From the NCBI GenBank assembly GCA_008973525.1, contig WACJ01000055.1, forward strand, positions 868,001-932,000: 64,000 nucleotides of DNA, written 5' to 3'. The stretch comes from Stenopsyche tienmushanensis. Its lineage: Eukaryota > Arthropoda > Insecta > Trichoptera > Stenopsychidae. Shown here one piece after another: positions 1 through 13,110 of the stretch. Below the pieces are notes generated by a model. That model was given only the letters and a program-made list of their open reading frames with translations. It searched no databases and was not told the DNA's origin. Numbering within the stretch: the first letter of the stretch is position 1; every line of letters starts with the position of its first letter. Made by a program: the position numbers and the translations under genes.

Positions 1-484
1 ATACTCTTTATAATCGTCCAGGGTAAGTATGTTAATATTAATCATATACATTGAAATATTTTGATTTGATAACACTTGACTTGGCGCATTTAGCATCTAT
101 AATCAACTCAATTTTGTTTGAAAATATAAAGAGAAATGTGTGAAATTAAGCATTTTAAATCCATATTTTTGATATTCAGTGCTATAACAATCCGGATCTC
201 GAGCACAATTATTAAGGTAATGTGTTTAACAACCACATTCTCAAAACAAACAATTACTTTTGATGCAAATATGAATCTCAAATTGCAGTATACAGAGTAC
301 GAAAATTTCCTCCACTCTACGATAGTATTGATGTTATCATAGTAAAAAATGAATAATATAAGTTTTTCTGAGAAAAAAAAATAATTACAACAAATTTACG
401 TTTTACAAGACACATTCTAAAATTAAAAAGATATTTTATCACAACTTTGCTATATAAAATTACAAAAAGTATTTTGTACATTTT
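1..484. other. unassigned AT-rich sequence
   Basis: AT-rich sequence with short open frames of low complexity on both strands. I see no recognisable protein motif, terminal repeat or structured RNA. Its right edge is the A-rich tail of the minus-strand LINE. Confidence 0.5.
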
Positions 485-2205
485 TCTTTTTTTTTCTTCT
501 TTGGAGCGTGCATGTACCCAGGTCGAGATTCGACCTATAACAGCATTCGCTAACATTACCAAGTTACAAGAGAGTGAAAGAACCTGAAAGTTGGAGGCAG
601 AAGACTGGTGCGTCAACTACGAGGGTTCTTGGATCGATCCAATGTAACTCATTCGCCTGGAGCGCCTTTTGCGCCGAAACTTGTGCAAAATGCGTTGAAG
701 GCGCTGAAAGGCACCAGGACGGGCTACCAAATCCTTGTGCCCTAACAGGCCCCTCACGTGACGCGCAGGACACGGCACAGAAGCTCCTCTCTTTCGGAAG
801 CCATCCCTCAGTACATGACCGCAGAGTATGATCTGCGTCCATGTACCGATCACCGCATAGGACAATCCGAAGTGTTCGCGAGGCCAAGCTTCCATTAGGT
901 GGGACGCTAAAACCACCATTGTCCCGTGAAGAACTATAATGTCCAATGATTTGAGCACATCCAAGGATATTTATTCCTCCGTTGAATGGAGTCATGTCAG
1001 GGAAGATGGCGCCCAGTGGTCGAATATGACCACCTTCGCTCCCATTCGTCTAATGCAGCCTTCTGTGCCCAATCTCTCAGATCTCTCAAGCCTACTATCG
1101 TCGCGTCCTCTGGATTAAGGACTTGGTTGCCACCTTTGATTACTCAGCCGTTTTCCTATGGAAATTTGCAGGCGCTGAGCTGAAGTTGCAGATCGAGGGA
1201 TATGATGCCAGCTAGTGTAGGAAGGCTGTCCGATAGGCCCCGGCAATGCGGAGCAGTGGCAGTCTTTGTACGCTGTTGAAACGCCGATGGCTGGTTTTGC
1301 ACATACCGTATTGGCCCAGTCTTTCGGACCATGCTCCGGCTCCATATAGCTCCATGCTAACGTAGATAGCATCGTAGGCAATGCACATATTTTTCCCTGC
1401 TAAGTCCCCAGTTTGCTCCTGCAAGTCTGGACATTTTGCCAAACGCCCTTGCAGCTTTGGCCGTCGCGTCAGCAATATTTTGCTTAAACTGGCATCCCTC
1501 ACTTAGCGTGACGCCCAGATAGGTGGTGTGTTTTCTGAATGGCACCAAATCACCACCCAGTTTGATAGAAGGCGCGCTTTGCCCTTTTGGGACTTTTAAC
1601 ATTTTACAGCTTATTCGTTACGCTCCAATCCCAGAGAAACCTGGTAACCTCATTAGCCCTATCTGAGATTTATTTGCGAGTTTTCCTGCAAACCATTAAA
1701 ATGAAGTCGTCAGCATAGGCTACAAGGTATATATAGTCGGTTGGCAATGCAGATTGGAGAACGTCGTCTAGCACTATGTTCCAGAGTAGTGGTCCCAAGA
1801 CTGATTCTTGCGGGCATCCCATTGAAAGCTTTCGTTGTATCAGATCTCCTCCTGCCTGAGCGACGACATTTCTGTTTGACAGGTAGCTTCTGGTGAGATT
1901 GATCAAGTTGGCGGGTATTCCGCTTCTTCGAAGCCTAAGAATGATCAGATCCCACCAGGTGTTGTTAAAGGCCCCTGAAAGCCAAATAATATTGCCACAA
2001 CATACTTGGAGTTGGAATTTTCGACTGTGTTGATGACCTTTTCTATAGCATTTGCAATCGATTTCCCTGATCTGAAACCAAACTGCTTATCAGATAGTGG
2101 CTTAGTGTCTTAATAAGTCAAATTCAGTCTATTAGCCATTATTTTTTCCAGCAGCTTGCCGAGTAGTGGAAGGAGAACGATAATCCGATGGGCCTTTGGC
2201 TCACT
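485..2205 (-). mobile_element. 5'-truncated R1-like non-LTR retrotransposon (LINE)
   Basis: Read on the minus strand, this is the 3' half of a non-LTR element: part of the reverse transcriptase palm, the thumb, a linker, a zinc-knuckle-like C-terminal segment and an A-rich 3' tail at about 485-505. The sequence is clearly richer in G+C than its flanks. It starts abruptly near 2205 inside the reverse transcriptase, as expected for incomplete target-primed reverse transcription. The C-terminal part (about 560-1000) shows CGDRYMDADHTLRSC, which resembles the CCHC knuckle that follows the RT in R1/I-type elements. Several frame changes show that it is dead. The clade call (R1 or a near relative) is by motif memory, not by a tree. 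Confidence 0.8.
1212..2190 (-). pseudogene. reverse transcriptase fragment of the R1-like LINE
   Basis: Minus-strand translation gives, in order: LLGKLLEKIMANRLN, then SDKQFGFRSGKSIANAIE (finger and palm region); after a frameshift near 1975, FNNTWWDLIILRLRRSGIP; then the GCPQESVLGPLLWN block and the catalytic VAYADDFILMV (YADD box, about 1690-1720). The thumb follows as KHTTYLGVTLSEGC and ATAKAARAFGKMSRLA, and then YGAGAWSERLGQYG and VQRLPLLRIAGAYRT. In an intact element this domain copies the element RNA at the cleaved target site. The G normally before SVLGP is E here, and there are at least two frameshifts and in-frame stops, so it cannot make a working enzyme. Confidence 0.85.
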
Positions 2206-2371
2206 GGGTAGTAAAAAATGAATACTGTGAATCGTGATGTTTGTAATTTATACTTTCTTCACAGCTCCAAATCGCTATTTTTTCCATTTCGGTTTTAGTT
2301 TCGGTTCAGTTCCAAACATATATATCGATTCCGTTACGGTTTTCGTTCCGGGAAAAATAACACAGCCCTAG
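2206..2371. mobile_element. hAT-like terminal fragment with subterminal repeats
   Basis: The segment ends at about 2371 with a terminus that reads, on the minus strand, CCTAGGGCTGTGTTATTTTT. Behind it are repeated TTTCGGTT / CGGTTTT units (about 2295-2350). TAGGGCTGTG-type ends with many short subterminal repeats are typical of BED-zinc-finger hAT elements. A related stretch with ACCGAT/CCGATTTT units lies at 2636-2745. I found no matching second terminus, so this is a fragment. Confidence 0.4.
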
Positions 2372-5131
2372 GAAACCAATTAAAATCTGGAAGATCTAGT
2401 CTGGGTCATAGAATAAGAAGAGATAAGCTAAACAAAATGTATAATAATGATTTAAGATTACAAGCTGAGAATTGAGTTGATAATAATATATTCTGAAATT
2501 TTGTTTAAACAGGAATAAAGAGTAAAGACTACAATATTATCAGATAAATATAATTAAACAAATTCTACATAAGAATGGTGAAGATCACATATTTTATCAA
2601 CGCAAATATCTAACAAACTGTCTTTCGCGTAAAACGTGTACCGAACCAAAAAACCGATATTTTTGAACCGGTTTAGCTCCGATTTTAATTTCGATAAAAA
2701 TAGCTGTTTTACCGATTTTCAACACGATTTCGATTCGAAGACCTGATTTTCATCAAATCAAACTTTTATTTTAAATTATATTAATAGTTTAAATGTGTGA
2801 TTAAAAAAATTGTCCACAGAAATAAATATAAATAGAAAATTATTGTAGTACTTTTGTGGTATATTTTTTGCAGCTTATCTACAAAAGAAATGTCACACCG
2901 TATTATTTATTATATTTGTTGTTGTTTTGTCCACTTCTTCCTAATACAGGTAGCGAGTGGAGCTTCTAGGAGATTAGCTGACAATGGATTGACATAATGG
3001 CTTATTGAATACAAAACGTGACCAAATGTACGTTTGTCACGTTTCGTATTTCGTTATCGAAAAAAATGTATTTATAGAATAATTTATTGGAATTTGAAAG
3101 ACTTTGCAGATAGCATTGTTCAATATTGCGTCAGTAACAGCGATTGGAAGAATGCTTCATTAATTCGTCTTCAATTCAATTTCGTAACTGTGTATAGATT
3201 TTTTGTTGGCACAAATCAATCAAAATGGTTCACACTGAGTACATACATATTTTAACATGTATGCTCGAAATATATCTCGTGATTTCTATAATTACAAATT
3301 TGACCGCCGTTATCTCGCAGGTAAAAAGTACTAAGAGGATCCATTAAGATCGGTGCGCCTGTGCTGAGCTGCAAGAATGGACGTCATACTAATTATGATG
3401 ATTTAAAGAGATTTGTTAGTGGTTCTTTACAGTTAAGTATTGAACAATATTTTTATGATTCGGTATAATGGAGCTTCATTGGACTAGGATGAGTAAGCGG
3501 TATCTGCGAACAGATTCACAGGAGTCACGACATTGTGATGGTGCACAGTAGGGAATCCCGAAGCCGAGTCTGGTAGGACATATTTGTATGATTATAAATA
3601 CCACGATCGGCAGATAAGCAGCAATACAAGAAGAAGAATAATGGCCTAGCTGAGTTGCCTGCTGGATGCAAGAATTTCTATGACTGATGGACAAAGCATG
3701 TGTGAATTGTCTGAAAACTCAATTGGGTCAATTGAATCGGACGAAACGAGTTTTAATCAATTGCTCTCACTCCTGACTACGTGAATTAATTCCAAATTGA
3801 TGGTACGTATAAATTCGTACAAATTTTGCAGCAATAATGGCATAATCGAATAATTGAAAACTATGCTAAAAATTGTATGTTTATTGCATGAGTAACAGAT
3901 GTAAATATTAATAATGAAATTATATAAAATAAGCACCCATTGAACTGTGTCAAATATTTCCATAGTAATTGATTGGACATTTCAATTAAAAAGAAAGATT
4001 ATTTATAACATAACATAATATAATTAACATCGTTGGTATACACATATTACAATTGCCCATGGTATTGATCATCTTGTAAGTAGTTACAGGATATTACTTC
4101 CAAAAATACATTATATAGTTTGAAGCACCAATAATTATATGTCTACTATTAATTACAGTCTTAATTCAAATATTTTTCTTTAAAAGCAAATATGATACTG
4201 TTCGAGGTGAAATGATTGAAGCAAATCCAAGTTTTACCATAAATTCTATATATGTTTAAAAAATAAATACAATTCAATCCTATCAATTGGTCTATTTTTT
4301 GTTATAGAAATGAATTTCTATCCACTAAGGGTTTTGATTCTATGAGTTTTAATTCTCAGCATGTTCGGAAAAATTCACGCCTTTCCCCTGGAGTTTTCAC
4401 TTCGTTTCCAATGCAGCCAGCAGCATTTTTACCGCTGAGATTACAAATCTTAATTGCGAGCTTCGATAAAGTTAAGTAAATATTTGTAATAAGCCATAGG
4501 GGACTTAGCCTGGTCATATCCTTTAATTAAAGCTCCACACTCCGAGAAATAATCGAGATCGAATCCCGCCATTTAATACTCTTAAAATTTAACAAACCTC
4601 ATAGATATCCATTTAAAAAAGATATTTTGAGAGATTACGAGTGGTGTTCTATTTGAACTTACTTTTTTTCATTTAATCTACGAAGGAAAAAATAAACAGC
4701 TAGCTATATTTCATCACACATTGCCCTCTATAATTAAGATGATCATATTCCATTTCCTTCCAGCGTTAATGTGTCTTAAAATCAATTTCATTGATAAATT
4801 AAGTCTTATTTTTTGTCGACTGTATACCGTTCTATCGACTTATTCCATCAAAGTGTTAAATATGAAATATCATTGAAGAAAGATACGTAATATGACTAGT
4901 TTTTTCATTTACTGGGTATTTTTTCATACCCTGTAAATATACATTTCATATACACGGAGAATTTCATTTACATATATCATCTGTATCATACATATATCTC
5001 ATTGTATGCTCAATATTGATAATGGTGTAGCATGGGTGGATTACCATCCCCATGCAAAAGCACTGTTAATCTGTGTTGATTTAATTCACTAGATTAACGG
5101 CGACACATTCTATCTCTCTTTAGATGCAGTA
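2372..5131. other. gene-free AT-rich interval
   Basis: Apart from the CCGATTTT-type repeat patch at 2636-2745 (probable hAT subterminal debris), I see no coding similarity. A 73-codon frame at 3034-3255 and a 72-codon minus frame at 3476-3694 show no family motif. About 4370-4570 is less AT-rich and looks non-repetitive. Confidence 0.4.
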
Positions 5132-5345
5132 TGTAAGTTTAACAGCACCATCTTCTATGGCGTTGCGGACACATTACGTCTGAAGGAGCGACACAGATAG
5201 CTTTTTGCGCGTACGCGTTAGAGCGCAGAAGGCGGAGATCGTGAAGAGTCATCGATTAGCCTTGACTGCGGAAAGACGTCCTTCCCGCAACCAGATCTCT
5301 CTCTCGTGTTTAATAAAGAAGTTAGCGTCAGCGGGTCACCAGGGT
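5132..5345 (+). mobile_element. solo LTR-like segment related to the outer arms of the 21-25 kb palindrome
   Basis: It begins TGTAAGTTTAACAGCACCAT and runs through a GC-rich part into ACCAGATCTCTCTCTC and TAATAAAG. The right arm of the large palindrome (from 24610) begins TGTGATATTTTAACAGCATC and shares, in the same order, the gcgcgt-rich block, the GTCRTCGRTTAGC block and a CCTTCC/TTCCTCC block; the left arm also shares CAGATCTCTCTCTC. The order matches with moderate divergence. The TG start, the AATAAA-like signal and the copy alone in unique DNA suggest a solo LTR. I could not find a clean target duplication, so the right edge is approximate. Confidence 0.5.
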
Positions 5346-6831
5346 GAATGTATCAAAATAACATTTCACGGTCACCTCTAAAGATTGCGACGATCGTATT
5401 GATTTTTCAGTTGAATAGCCAAATTAAATGGATTAAGAATAATACAAAGTGCAATTGAAGATTTTATTATAGTTGTTGCGTAGTCTTTATTTTCTATTAT
5501 TTTCAAGTTAAAGTTAAATAGTTTAATATCGTTATAAGTAGTTTTAATACCTTTTTCAACCTCCTCAATTTGACGTAGTCTATGAGAAGTAATAGAAAAT
5601 AAAAAATTGTATTCATCCTCTCATTTGAAAGGAACGAATGCCGTTATTAGCCGGAGTGATGCAGAAAAGCGGAGCCCTACGATACTGAGAAATGGACGCC
5701 ACATCCTCCTCGTTTAAGATTCGGTAATCGGGAGAGGGGAAGACGATCGAGTGCATTTATGCAGTTCTTCGTCTCGACATCCACTTTAGGTGTTGCTTTT
5801 TAGGTAGTACGTGACGAAGATAACGTGACTTCCAGAAATCATCATGGGCTCCACTTTATAGGTGAAAATGGAGGTTGTGCTCAATTACTTTATCATTGTC
5901 ATTATTATTTTTTATATACATATAAAACGTCCCATGAATCTGTGGATAGATTATATAATATGCATCCAACTTTCACAATTGATATTTTCAATATGATATT
6001 GAACAGTTAGGACACTCACGTGTAGTGAGCGTCATCCAACTCGCAAAAGCAATAAAACGCGCATATGGAATAAAATAAATGGCGCGTTTAATATTATATA
6101 ATTTCTAATGGCGAAAAATCTGGAGATAGCCTATTTCAAAGAACACAGGTTTTAATAATAATGTCGAGCTTGGTCTTTAGCCTGTAAAGGACAGCTCGAT
6201 GATAGGTGTGCGATTAGTGTACTTATATAAAATGTGATTATGTGAGCGCCCCCCGGGTCGAGTAAATTTACCGTCGGTCACAAGAAGAGATTCTGGTCGG
6301 CCTGTGATACCCCTGGGGTCGGCTGGACCGGTTATCTCGACCGATCGTTTGTTTGTATTTTTAATCGCATTGTTAGCCTCCGTATCTCGGCTCGTACATC
6401 TCCTACGGCCTTATTAGTAAAATAAAACAATGCTTTCCGGCGGACATACCTCAGTTGGATTCTATGCTTCCTCACGATCGTATTATCGCTAGTATTATTA
6501 TAATTCGCCATCCCCTCAACCCGACCTGGCGCCTGAATATTATTATCAAAATTCTACCTAACTCTTCCTTTTTTATATCTCGACGTTATCATGTTGTTTA
6601 CGACTGGAGAGTGGCATGCAAAGTACGTCACGATGGACTTGGATCGTCTAAAGTACTTGTTGGATGTGTGTATCTACTGAAAATCAATTCAAGGAATTTC
6701 CAAGCACAATAGATTCTCGATATATCAGAATAAACCAGATTATAAACGTAGGAAAACAACGAACGCGGGATAAAAATAATATCTTCAAATGTTAAAATAT
6801 TTCCACTTGCTTTTCCACAATACAAGATATA
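5346..6831. other. gene-free interval with a GC-rich patch
   Basis: No protein family is recognised. About 5640-5830 and 6240-6440 are richer in G+C than the surroundings. The second patch contains several GGTCG/CGACC words and ends in AATAAAACAATG, which could be the end of an old LTR or a conserved non-coding block. I cannot decide between these. Confidence 0.35.
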
Positions 6832-7623
6832 TACAGGATATTTGGCACATGGACCAACATTTTTTTTTTTTTTTGGGATTTAAGGGAGCCTTTGGTACAA
6901 TTTACATATAGGCCCTAGGTCCTAAGTATCAGGGTTGTTAAAAAAGAATTTGTTTTCAACACTTTGAAAAAATACATTAAACTTCAAATTTGAATCGTCG
7001 TGACTTTTTAATTTGTGTTCATAATGGCATGAAATAAATATTTTTGTATTTTGCAATGTATTTTTCATCTAAATAAATCATTATTTCATGGTTTAAAGAA
7101 AATTGCCCCAGAGCTTCCAAAGTCACATAAAATGTGCAAACGAGTGAGAAATGTTAAATTCTAAATTCTTGAAACAAAAAGCTAACAATTATTTTGAGCT
7201 TAATTTAGTTTTAAAAAGTTCTCTAGATTATAACCTTTCTAAAGATATGCTCTATGTCATACAGATCATTCATTAAATCGTTAAACTTGAAGAGGTACCA
7301 GTTTACCAGGGTCAGGGTTAAGAAAATCGTTTAAAAAAGTTTTTATTAAATTCGTATTCACGCAAAACACATTTTCCTTATTTCAACTGTAGCTGTCTGA
7401 AGTAGCATATCCTCTTTCATTTGCAATGACGGTGATTATTTTTTCAATTAGGATTTCTTTTGTGATCACTTCTGTTGTGTAAATTAACTATTTTGCGCGT
7501 CCCTAGACAAAGAAATCTAGTGGTGTCAGGTCTGGAGACCGTGCGAGCCACGGATTAGGACACGTCCCAAGACAAAAAAAATCCAGGGGTGTCAGATCTG
7601 GAGACCGTGCAAAATATCCTGTA
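6832..7623. mobile_element. TA-flanked Tc1/mariner-type non-autonomous element, copy 1
   Basis: The left end reads TACAGGATATTTGGCACATG and the right end, on the minus strand, reads TACAGGATATTTTGCAC. These form terminal inverted repeats, with TA dinucleotides just outside both ends. A second copy at 62028-62960 has the matching TACAGGGTGTTTTGCACATG termini. The 792 bp are mostly non-coding. The only coding remnant, on the minus strand near the right end, repeats the SPDLTPLDFF block that carries the third catalytic Asp of mariner-like transposases. Confidence 0.75.
7496..7612 (-). repeat. tandem duplication of the transposase SPDLTPLDFF segment
   Basis: Two adjacent units of about 65 and 50 bp each contain, on the minus strand, a stretch encoding SPDLTPLDFF. 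They are joined by a segment reading CLGTCPNPWLAR. The same duplication appears at 62060-62182 in the other copy, so it arose before the family spread. Confidence 0.7.
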
Positions 7624-8000
7624 TATATATATATATAAAAACTCATAATATTTGACACCATATAAACTCTTTTTTCCCACTTTGCAAAAACTAACCATGG
7701 CATTTGTTTGTTATTTGGTATTGATTCGTCCTTTAGTACTAAACTGTAATATCTAATGTAACTGTAATAATATTGATGAGCTGTTATTCATTAACGTCTT
7801 AATAAAAAAAAAAAATTCTGTGGGGGAATCTTGCATAAAACACCCTGGGTTTGATCCCAGGGTAGTGTTAGATTCTTCTCTCAGATTCTCTTCTCAGTCA
7901 GACCAAACCCCTCCGTTGTCCGTTTCTGTCCCCTGGTATTGTTTTTCACATTGTTTCAAGTGAAAGTGTAGTCTAGCCTTAGGTAGCTGGCCTTATTCTA
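7624..8000. other. short gene-free interval with A-run and B-box-like motif
   Basis: It contains a TA microsatellite at the element border (about 7622-7636), an A-run at 7802-7814, and GGGTTTGATCCC at about 7849-7860, which resembles a tRNA B box. The palindromic CCTGGGTTTGATCCCAGG may instead be just a short hairpin. Nothing else is assignable. Confidence 0.35.
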
Positions 8001-8690
8001 ATGTTGGAGAGCCGCTCTGTGCCTCTCTTTTTTACTGCCCTCTTTGACGTTTAGGATTTCTTCAATGTAATCGCGCCAAAGGTCCCAGTTCTTCATGTTG
8101 TCAACGCTGAGCTCGGCTACCCCGAATGCTTGTTTCAGCGAATTTCTTCCCTTTGCTGGACTGATTTAATCTCTATTGCCAGGCTTCCCTCAGTTTCTGG
8201 TCTTCGTAGTCCAAGGCCCTCTCTTTTGCCTGGGAGGTCTAATGGGGATATTCCAGCGATCACGAGCACCGCGTCTTCAGACACTGTCTTGAACGCTGTG
8301 GTAACTCGGAGCGCTCCCTGTCGCTGGAACCTGGCGAGCTGCTTTCTGTTGGTGTCGTGTCTGAGCGACTCGTGTCATATCGAGGTTCCGTACAAAAGGC
8401 TCGAGTGTATTACCTCGTTTATGGTACGTCTTCTGCACGGCTTTGGTCCTCCAATGTTGGGCATGAGCCATCTAAGCTCGCTGGCCACCTTCTGCGCAGC
8501 TTCTCCTATGTGTTTGCTAAAGGTCAGCTTGTTGTCCATGAGGATCCTGAGGTATATCAGCGTTTTGCTGTATTCCACTTCGTGTTCTCCAACAACAAGC
8601 TGCTTGACCCTCGGTCTTCTCTGTCTGCTGCATATCATTGCCTCCGTTTTTCTGGCCGCTAGTTGCAGGCGATTATCCCGCATCCACGCT
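8001..8690 (-). mobile_element. second R1/LOA-like LINE fragment (RT C-terminal part)
   Basis: The minus-strand translation starts MRDNRLQLAARKTEAMI and continues through VKQLVVGEHEVEYSKTLIYL, IGEAAQKVASELRWLMPNI, GGPKPCRRR and HSSLLYGTSI. This is the thumb region after the YADD box of insect non-LTR reverse transcriptases. One stop (TGA, where W is expected) follows GTSI. The frame then continues as FQRQGALRVTTAFKTVSEDA, VLVIAGISPLDL, ending near 8140. A different frame stays open from about 8135 down to 8000 (DNMKNWDLWRDYIEEILN) and may be the element's C-terminus after a frameshift. The element is truncated at both sides and is not closely similar to the LINE at 0.5-2.2 kb. Confidence 0.8.
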
Positions 8691-11600
8691 TTAATAAAAA
8701 GGCATTAGAGTACAGATTATGACCTCAGCAGATCTTTACACTGTATTGACCACTCGCTGTTTTATTACATTCGTATAGCTGAGCATTGTTTTACTTATCT
8801 ATGAACCATTCGACTTATTGAAATGTAACTTTTCCCAACTATCAAAACGAATGGATATTTGTCATAATTCTAATATTATTTAATTATAGTTCCAAAAAAA
8901 GGAGGCCTATTTGATGTTCAATCATGTTATTGATATTATTTGCAGATTTACATTATAAATGCTTCCAATATTTAATTATTTACTTTTAAAAGTTTTCTAC
9001 TTTGACCTAGCTCATTGTGCTAAAATTTAGAGAAAGTTAGCGGATTGGATTTGTTCTTTCAGGGATAAAAATAATTGACAATACCATCTTTGAATAATAA
9101 ATATAATTTAGATTTCGTTTCTAGCCACAGATTCAAAAATGTAGCATTGAAGAAAGAAGGTTATTGAATTTATTCACGAATATTTTGGTTTTGCCGTTCG
9201 CATTTGTTAAGGCTATTAACCATTTCCACAATGATGATTGATAGCGCCATTGAAATGACAAATTTTCATGTTGCTACGAACATTTCTTTAATTTTTAAGG
9301 AAATTTTAAGTTAGCATAACAAATACGCAGAGATCTCATTCATGACGTTTTGTCGTTTGTTACACATTTTGACAAGTTTTCATTTTCTCTGAAAAAAAAA
9401 AAAATTACGTAAACGTATTCTGTCAGCGCATCTTTTACTGCTAATTAAATTTTTCTTCTTAGTAATTCCGCTCTTCAAAAACAAAGGATGTTCATATATT
9501 TCATATACAAAAGGAAGTAGACTTATTACATAGTCGTAGATTCGCTAGGATGTGCGTGAATAAGTCTGACAGCATATTATATCAGATTATGTTTCGAGGC
9601 ATAAACATATTATTATCGAAGCACTAAAACATTACATGGAAAGTAAGTTATTGTTCATTGAGGTAGTTGGCTAATTACCTCATGTTGAACATTAACAACT
9701 TTGGAATTCAAGAATTCTACACGTACGGCCGTATACAGAATGCATTCGACTGCTCCACAGTCAAGAAGTTCCAACATCGACTTCTTACAATATCCACTCT
9801 CGGAGTTTCCTCGGCTCATTGTAGAACTTTGTTCCACTTGAAACAACTTTTACAAGTCCGTAGCTTAAATGAGAGCCGAATGAGAGATGAAGTTTATTGT
9901 TTGACGTATGTAAATGAGGTGGAACTTTTCGTACTTTCCATAATCTAAATTGATCATCTCGCTTTTGAAGGTAGGCTCCCTATTGTTTCATTTGAATATC
10001 GAATATCCAAATAGTGCGCATCTTAACGATGCAATAAAAGTACGATCATAACTTACTTTCACTTTATTTAAAATATTCACATACCTTTAATTGATAATGC
10101 TCGTCGAGATTGGTCGATATCAGTTCTTTTATACACCCTCAGTGTAGTCCCAGGATCATTTCCAAGTTACAAAAGGGTCTTAAAAGGGATTTGGTAGATG
10201 TTAATCTCGTGGGTGTAATCCTGAGTCGATTGAAAGGGATATGCTTAACCCAAATCAGAGTTATTGTTGACCCTAGATTTTAAATCACTGGCCATCCTTT
10301 GTGAGCTGCTGATGCAGATTATATTTTAATCCATATTTTGCCTTAAATCTAGGACATGAGGCATGCATAGCTAAAAATTGGATTAAATCCCATTTACAAC
10401 TGGACATAATTGATCGCATTTACTGAGCATCGTCTTGCATTCGAAATGGGATCAAATGATTCATAAATAATACTTAGTCGATAACATTTCAACTATTACA
10501 AAGTGGAATGAAACAAATCTGAAGCGCGTTCAAAAGCAGAACCAGTGCATCATATTCAAAGCGAGAATTCTGATAATTACTTCCTTTGGCGTATATAACT
10601 TTAATATTGCAGAAAAACAGCATAACGTTCAAAGGCATAATCAATAATTTGAACCGATTCTATGAAATTTAGGTATAAAATATGGATGCATATATTAATT
10701 CGCACCAACGTATTTAATAATAAATTATGGCAATATCGATAGGAGAGTGGTAATAAAAAGGGCATGTCTATGACAGCAGCGAGCCTAATGGTAATTATAT
10801 TGTGACCATGGGTAGACCAACATGTCCAAAATAATAGAAACACGTATCATTTCATAGCTAATATCTAAATAGTCATTGTCTGCATTTACAAAAAAAATAA
10901 GTTTATAATATCAGTGCTTAAACAATCAATGAAATGAACATCAGTTATTCAGGAAGATGAAGTATGTATGAGAATACAAAAAAAAGATGTATATTATAAT
11001 CTTACAAAAGCTACTTTTTAATCCCCTAACTACTTAAAAATATTGATTACCGCCTGTTTTTCCTTATTTTTCTTAAAATATTTATTTGTAATCCAATGTA
11101 GGCAATCTCCACAGGAGATTAGGGAAATGATGTTTCATGGGGTTGCCTTCCACATTTGGTTTAATATCATTCGAACAGGAATTTTAGTCAATAAAATGGT
11201 CAGTATTTAATTCTTCTGATCCAGTAAATCAGGATGAACTTGGATCGTAATGATCGATCGAAAAACTTGTTGGTATGGTGATTTTTTCCCACATTTGTAT
11301 ATTTAAACAGATTGAAGCTTAACAATAAAAATCTAGGACCTAAATCCATTATAATTCTATGACGAAAATTATCTTTAAAATCTAGGATCATGTTTTCTAA
11401 GTATGCCATTTTTCGTCGTTTCATAAGAACACTCGGTTTTTTAAATCGTGCTGAGAAATCTTTCAAAGAAAATGTTTTAATCCATGAAATATTAAGTATT
11501 TATCTGTAAAGCCACATCACGAATACTGTCAGTTAAAAAAAAAACAAATTTTAAATGGCTAGATCTTACATTCATACTATAAGATGTATCAAACATGGTA

Positions 11601-13110
11601 CTTTTCATAATTTAATCTGTAAGGCGGAGATAATGTTTGTGAAATTTGCTTTTAGTTTATTAAATTGGCTCCTAGCGATTTCAATATGAATCGAGATTTC
11701 ATCATAGGAATTTACATCTTCCTTAAGCTAGTAAATTCAAAATTTGTTACAAAATTAATTTTGCTCTGATTTCCATATGGAAACTTTTAGCTGAAACAAA
11801 TAGTTTTGCTCATAATATCATAATGCTTCATTTAATTTTAATAAGATCTCATAAATATGTTATTACAAGGGCGGATTCAGCCCCGAAGTCTCGACAATTT
11901 CACCCGATACGAGCAATAATTTTGATATATTGCGTATCGTTATAAAGCTCCTGTCGATATTTTGATCAATGGTTTCCTATTTAATTGAAATCTCACAAGT
12001 GCACTGATCTCATACGTTCCATGGACCGATAAAAACATCATCCCTGGCAACGATGATGTATTAAAGCGTCAAAATTGAAAGTTTAAGAAATATTTGCTTT
12101 GCTGGTAAAATTCCACACTGCGGAATATCCTCGGCTTAAATAATACATCCGAGGAGATAGAAAACGTTCGCCACGATATGTTTACACTTTTATATAAATC
12201 TGTCTACACTATCTGGGGAAAAACGTTGAATGGGAATTCTACAACTTTTATTTCATTATTCATGGCTTATGATTAACGGTTGGACATAAATTTGTCATAA
12301 TGTGTAATTAATATGTCAAAAGGTTTCCGGGAATTTCGCTCAACTGTATAAATATTCCCTACATGTGAACTTTTGAAGTATTCCGAGAAAAAATGTTTCG
12401 CTTTATGTTCCCGAAATTTTGTATGTACTGTAATGATTGATGTTCAAACATCTGTTTACTGTATGTACATTAAGAGCAATATATTATTTTGTTACAATAT
12501 GGAATACATGTGTGCATTAAATAGGCCGGATTTTCAAAATGTCAAAGCGCGATGAGATTACTGTGTTTCGAAATGTAATGCATCACATTGCATTTTAAAG
12601 CAAATTGGATTAAGCTAATATTCCCTATTTCATTTATAGATTTGGATATTTGAAGCTAAGGATTAAGAATTTAGACTTTATTACTTTATAAACTAAAATT
12701 AATAAACGCCTATGAGTGTTTATCGCTTGTCATTTATCTTTCTATCGCAACTGTGTCTTTTATAAATCCGTGAGAGCGCTGTAAAATAAAAATTCGTAGA
12801 CAGCATCCCAAATGAGATCCATAAAATAACTAATTTAATGTTTTTTTTTCTCCTTAAATATATACATTTCATTAGTAATCAATGTTGTTAAAAAAGCAAA
12901 TAAACAAGCAATGGCATTGAAATTATTGCACATAATCGAGACCTTCGTAAGTAACATAATCTCAAATAAAAAGGTCGTCACCAAAAAAATAATCGCTTTT
13001 ACTAAATGTCACCAAAAATTTGGAGCAACAAGTGGCTATGATATGCTAAAGACCTGTTCAGGTTATGATTTGGGTTGATATTACCATCGATTGTCAAACA
13101 TATATATATA
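8691..13110. other. gene-free AT-rich interval
   Basis: A 4.4-kb stretch with many stops in all frames. The longest open frames (93 codons at 9667-9948, 88 codons minus at 11200-11466) lack any family motif and look like chance frames in AT-rich DNA. I found no terminal inverted repeats and no repeat shared with the rest of the window. Confidence 0.45.

Noticed and set aside
574..995. Long overlapping open frames on both strands at 0.56-1.0 kb
   Set aside because: They follow from the GC-rich LINE; only the minus-strand knuckle-like segment makes sense as protein.
9655..9685. TGAGGTAGTTGG near 9659 resembles the let-7 start and lies in a short GAGGTA/TACCTC hairpin
   Set aside because: The match stops after nine bases and the stem is only six bases long, so it is not a microRNA precursor.
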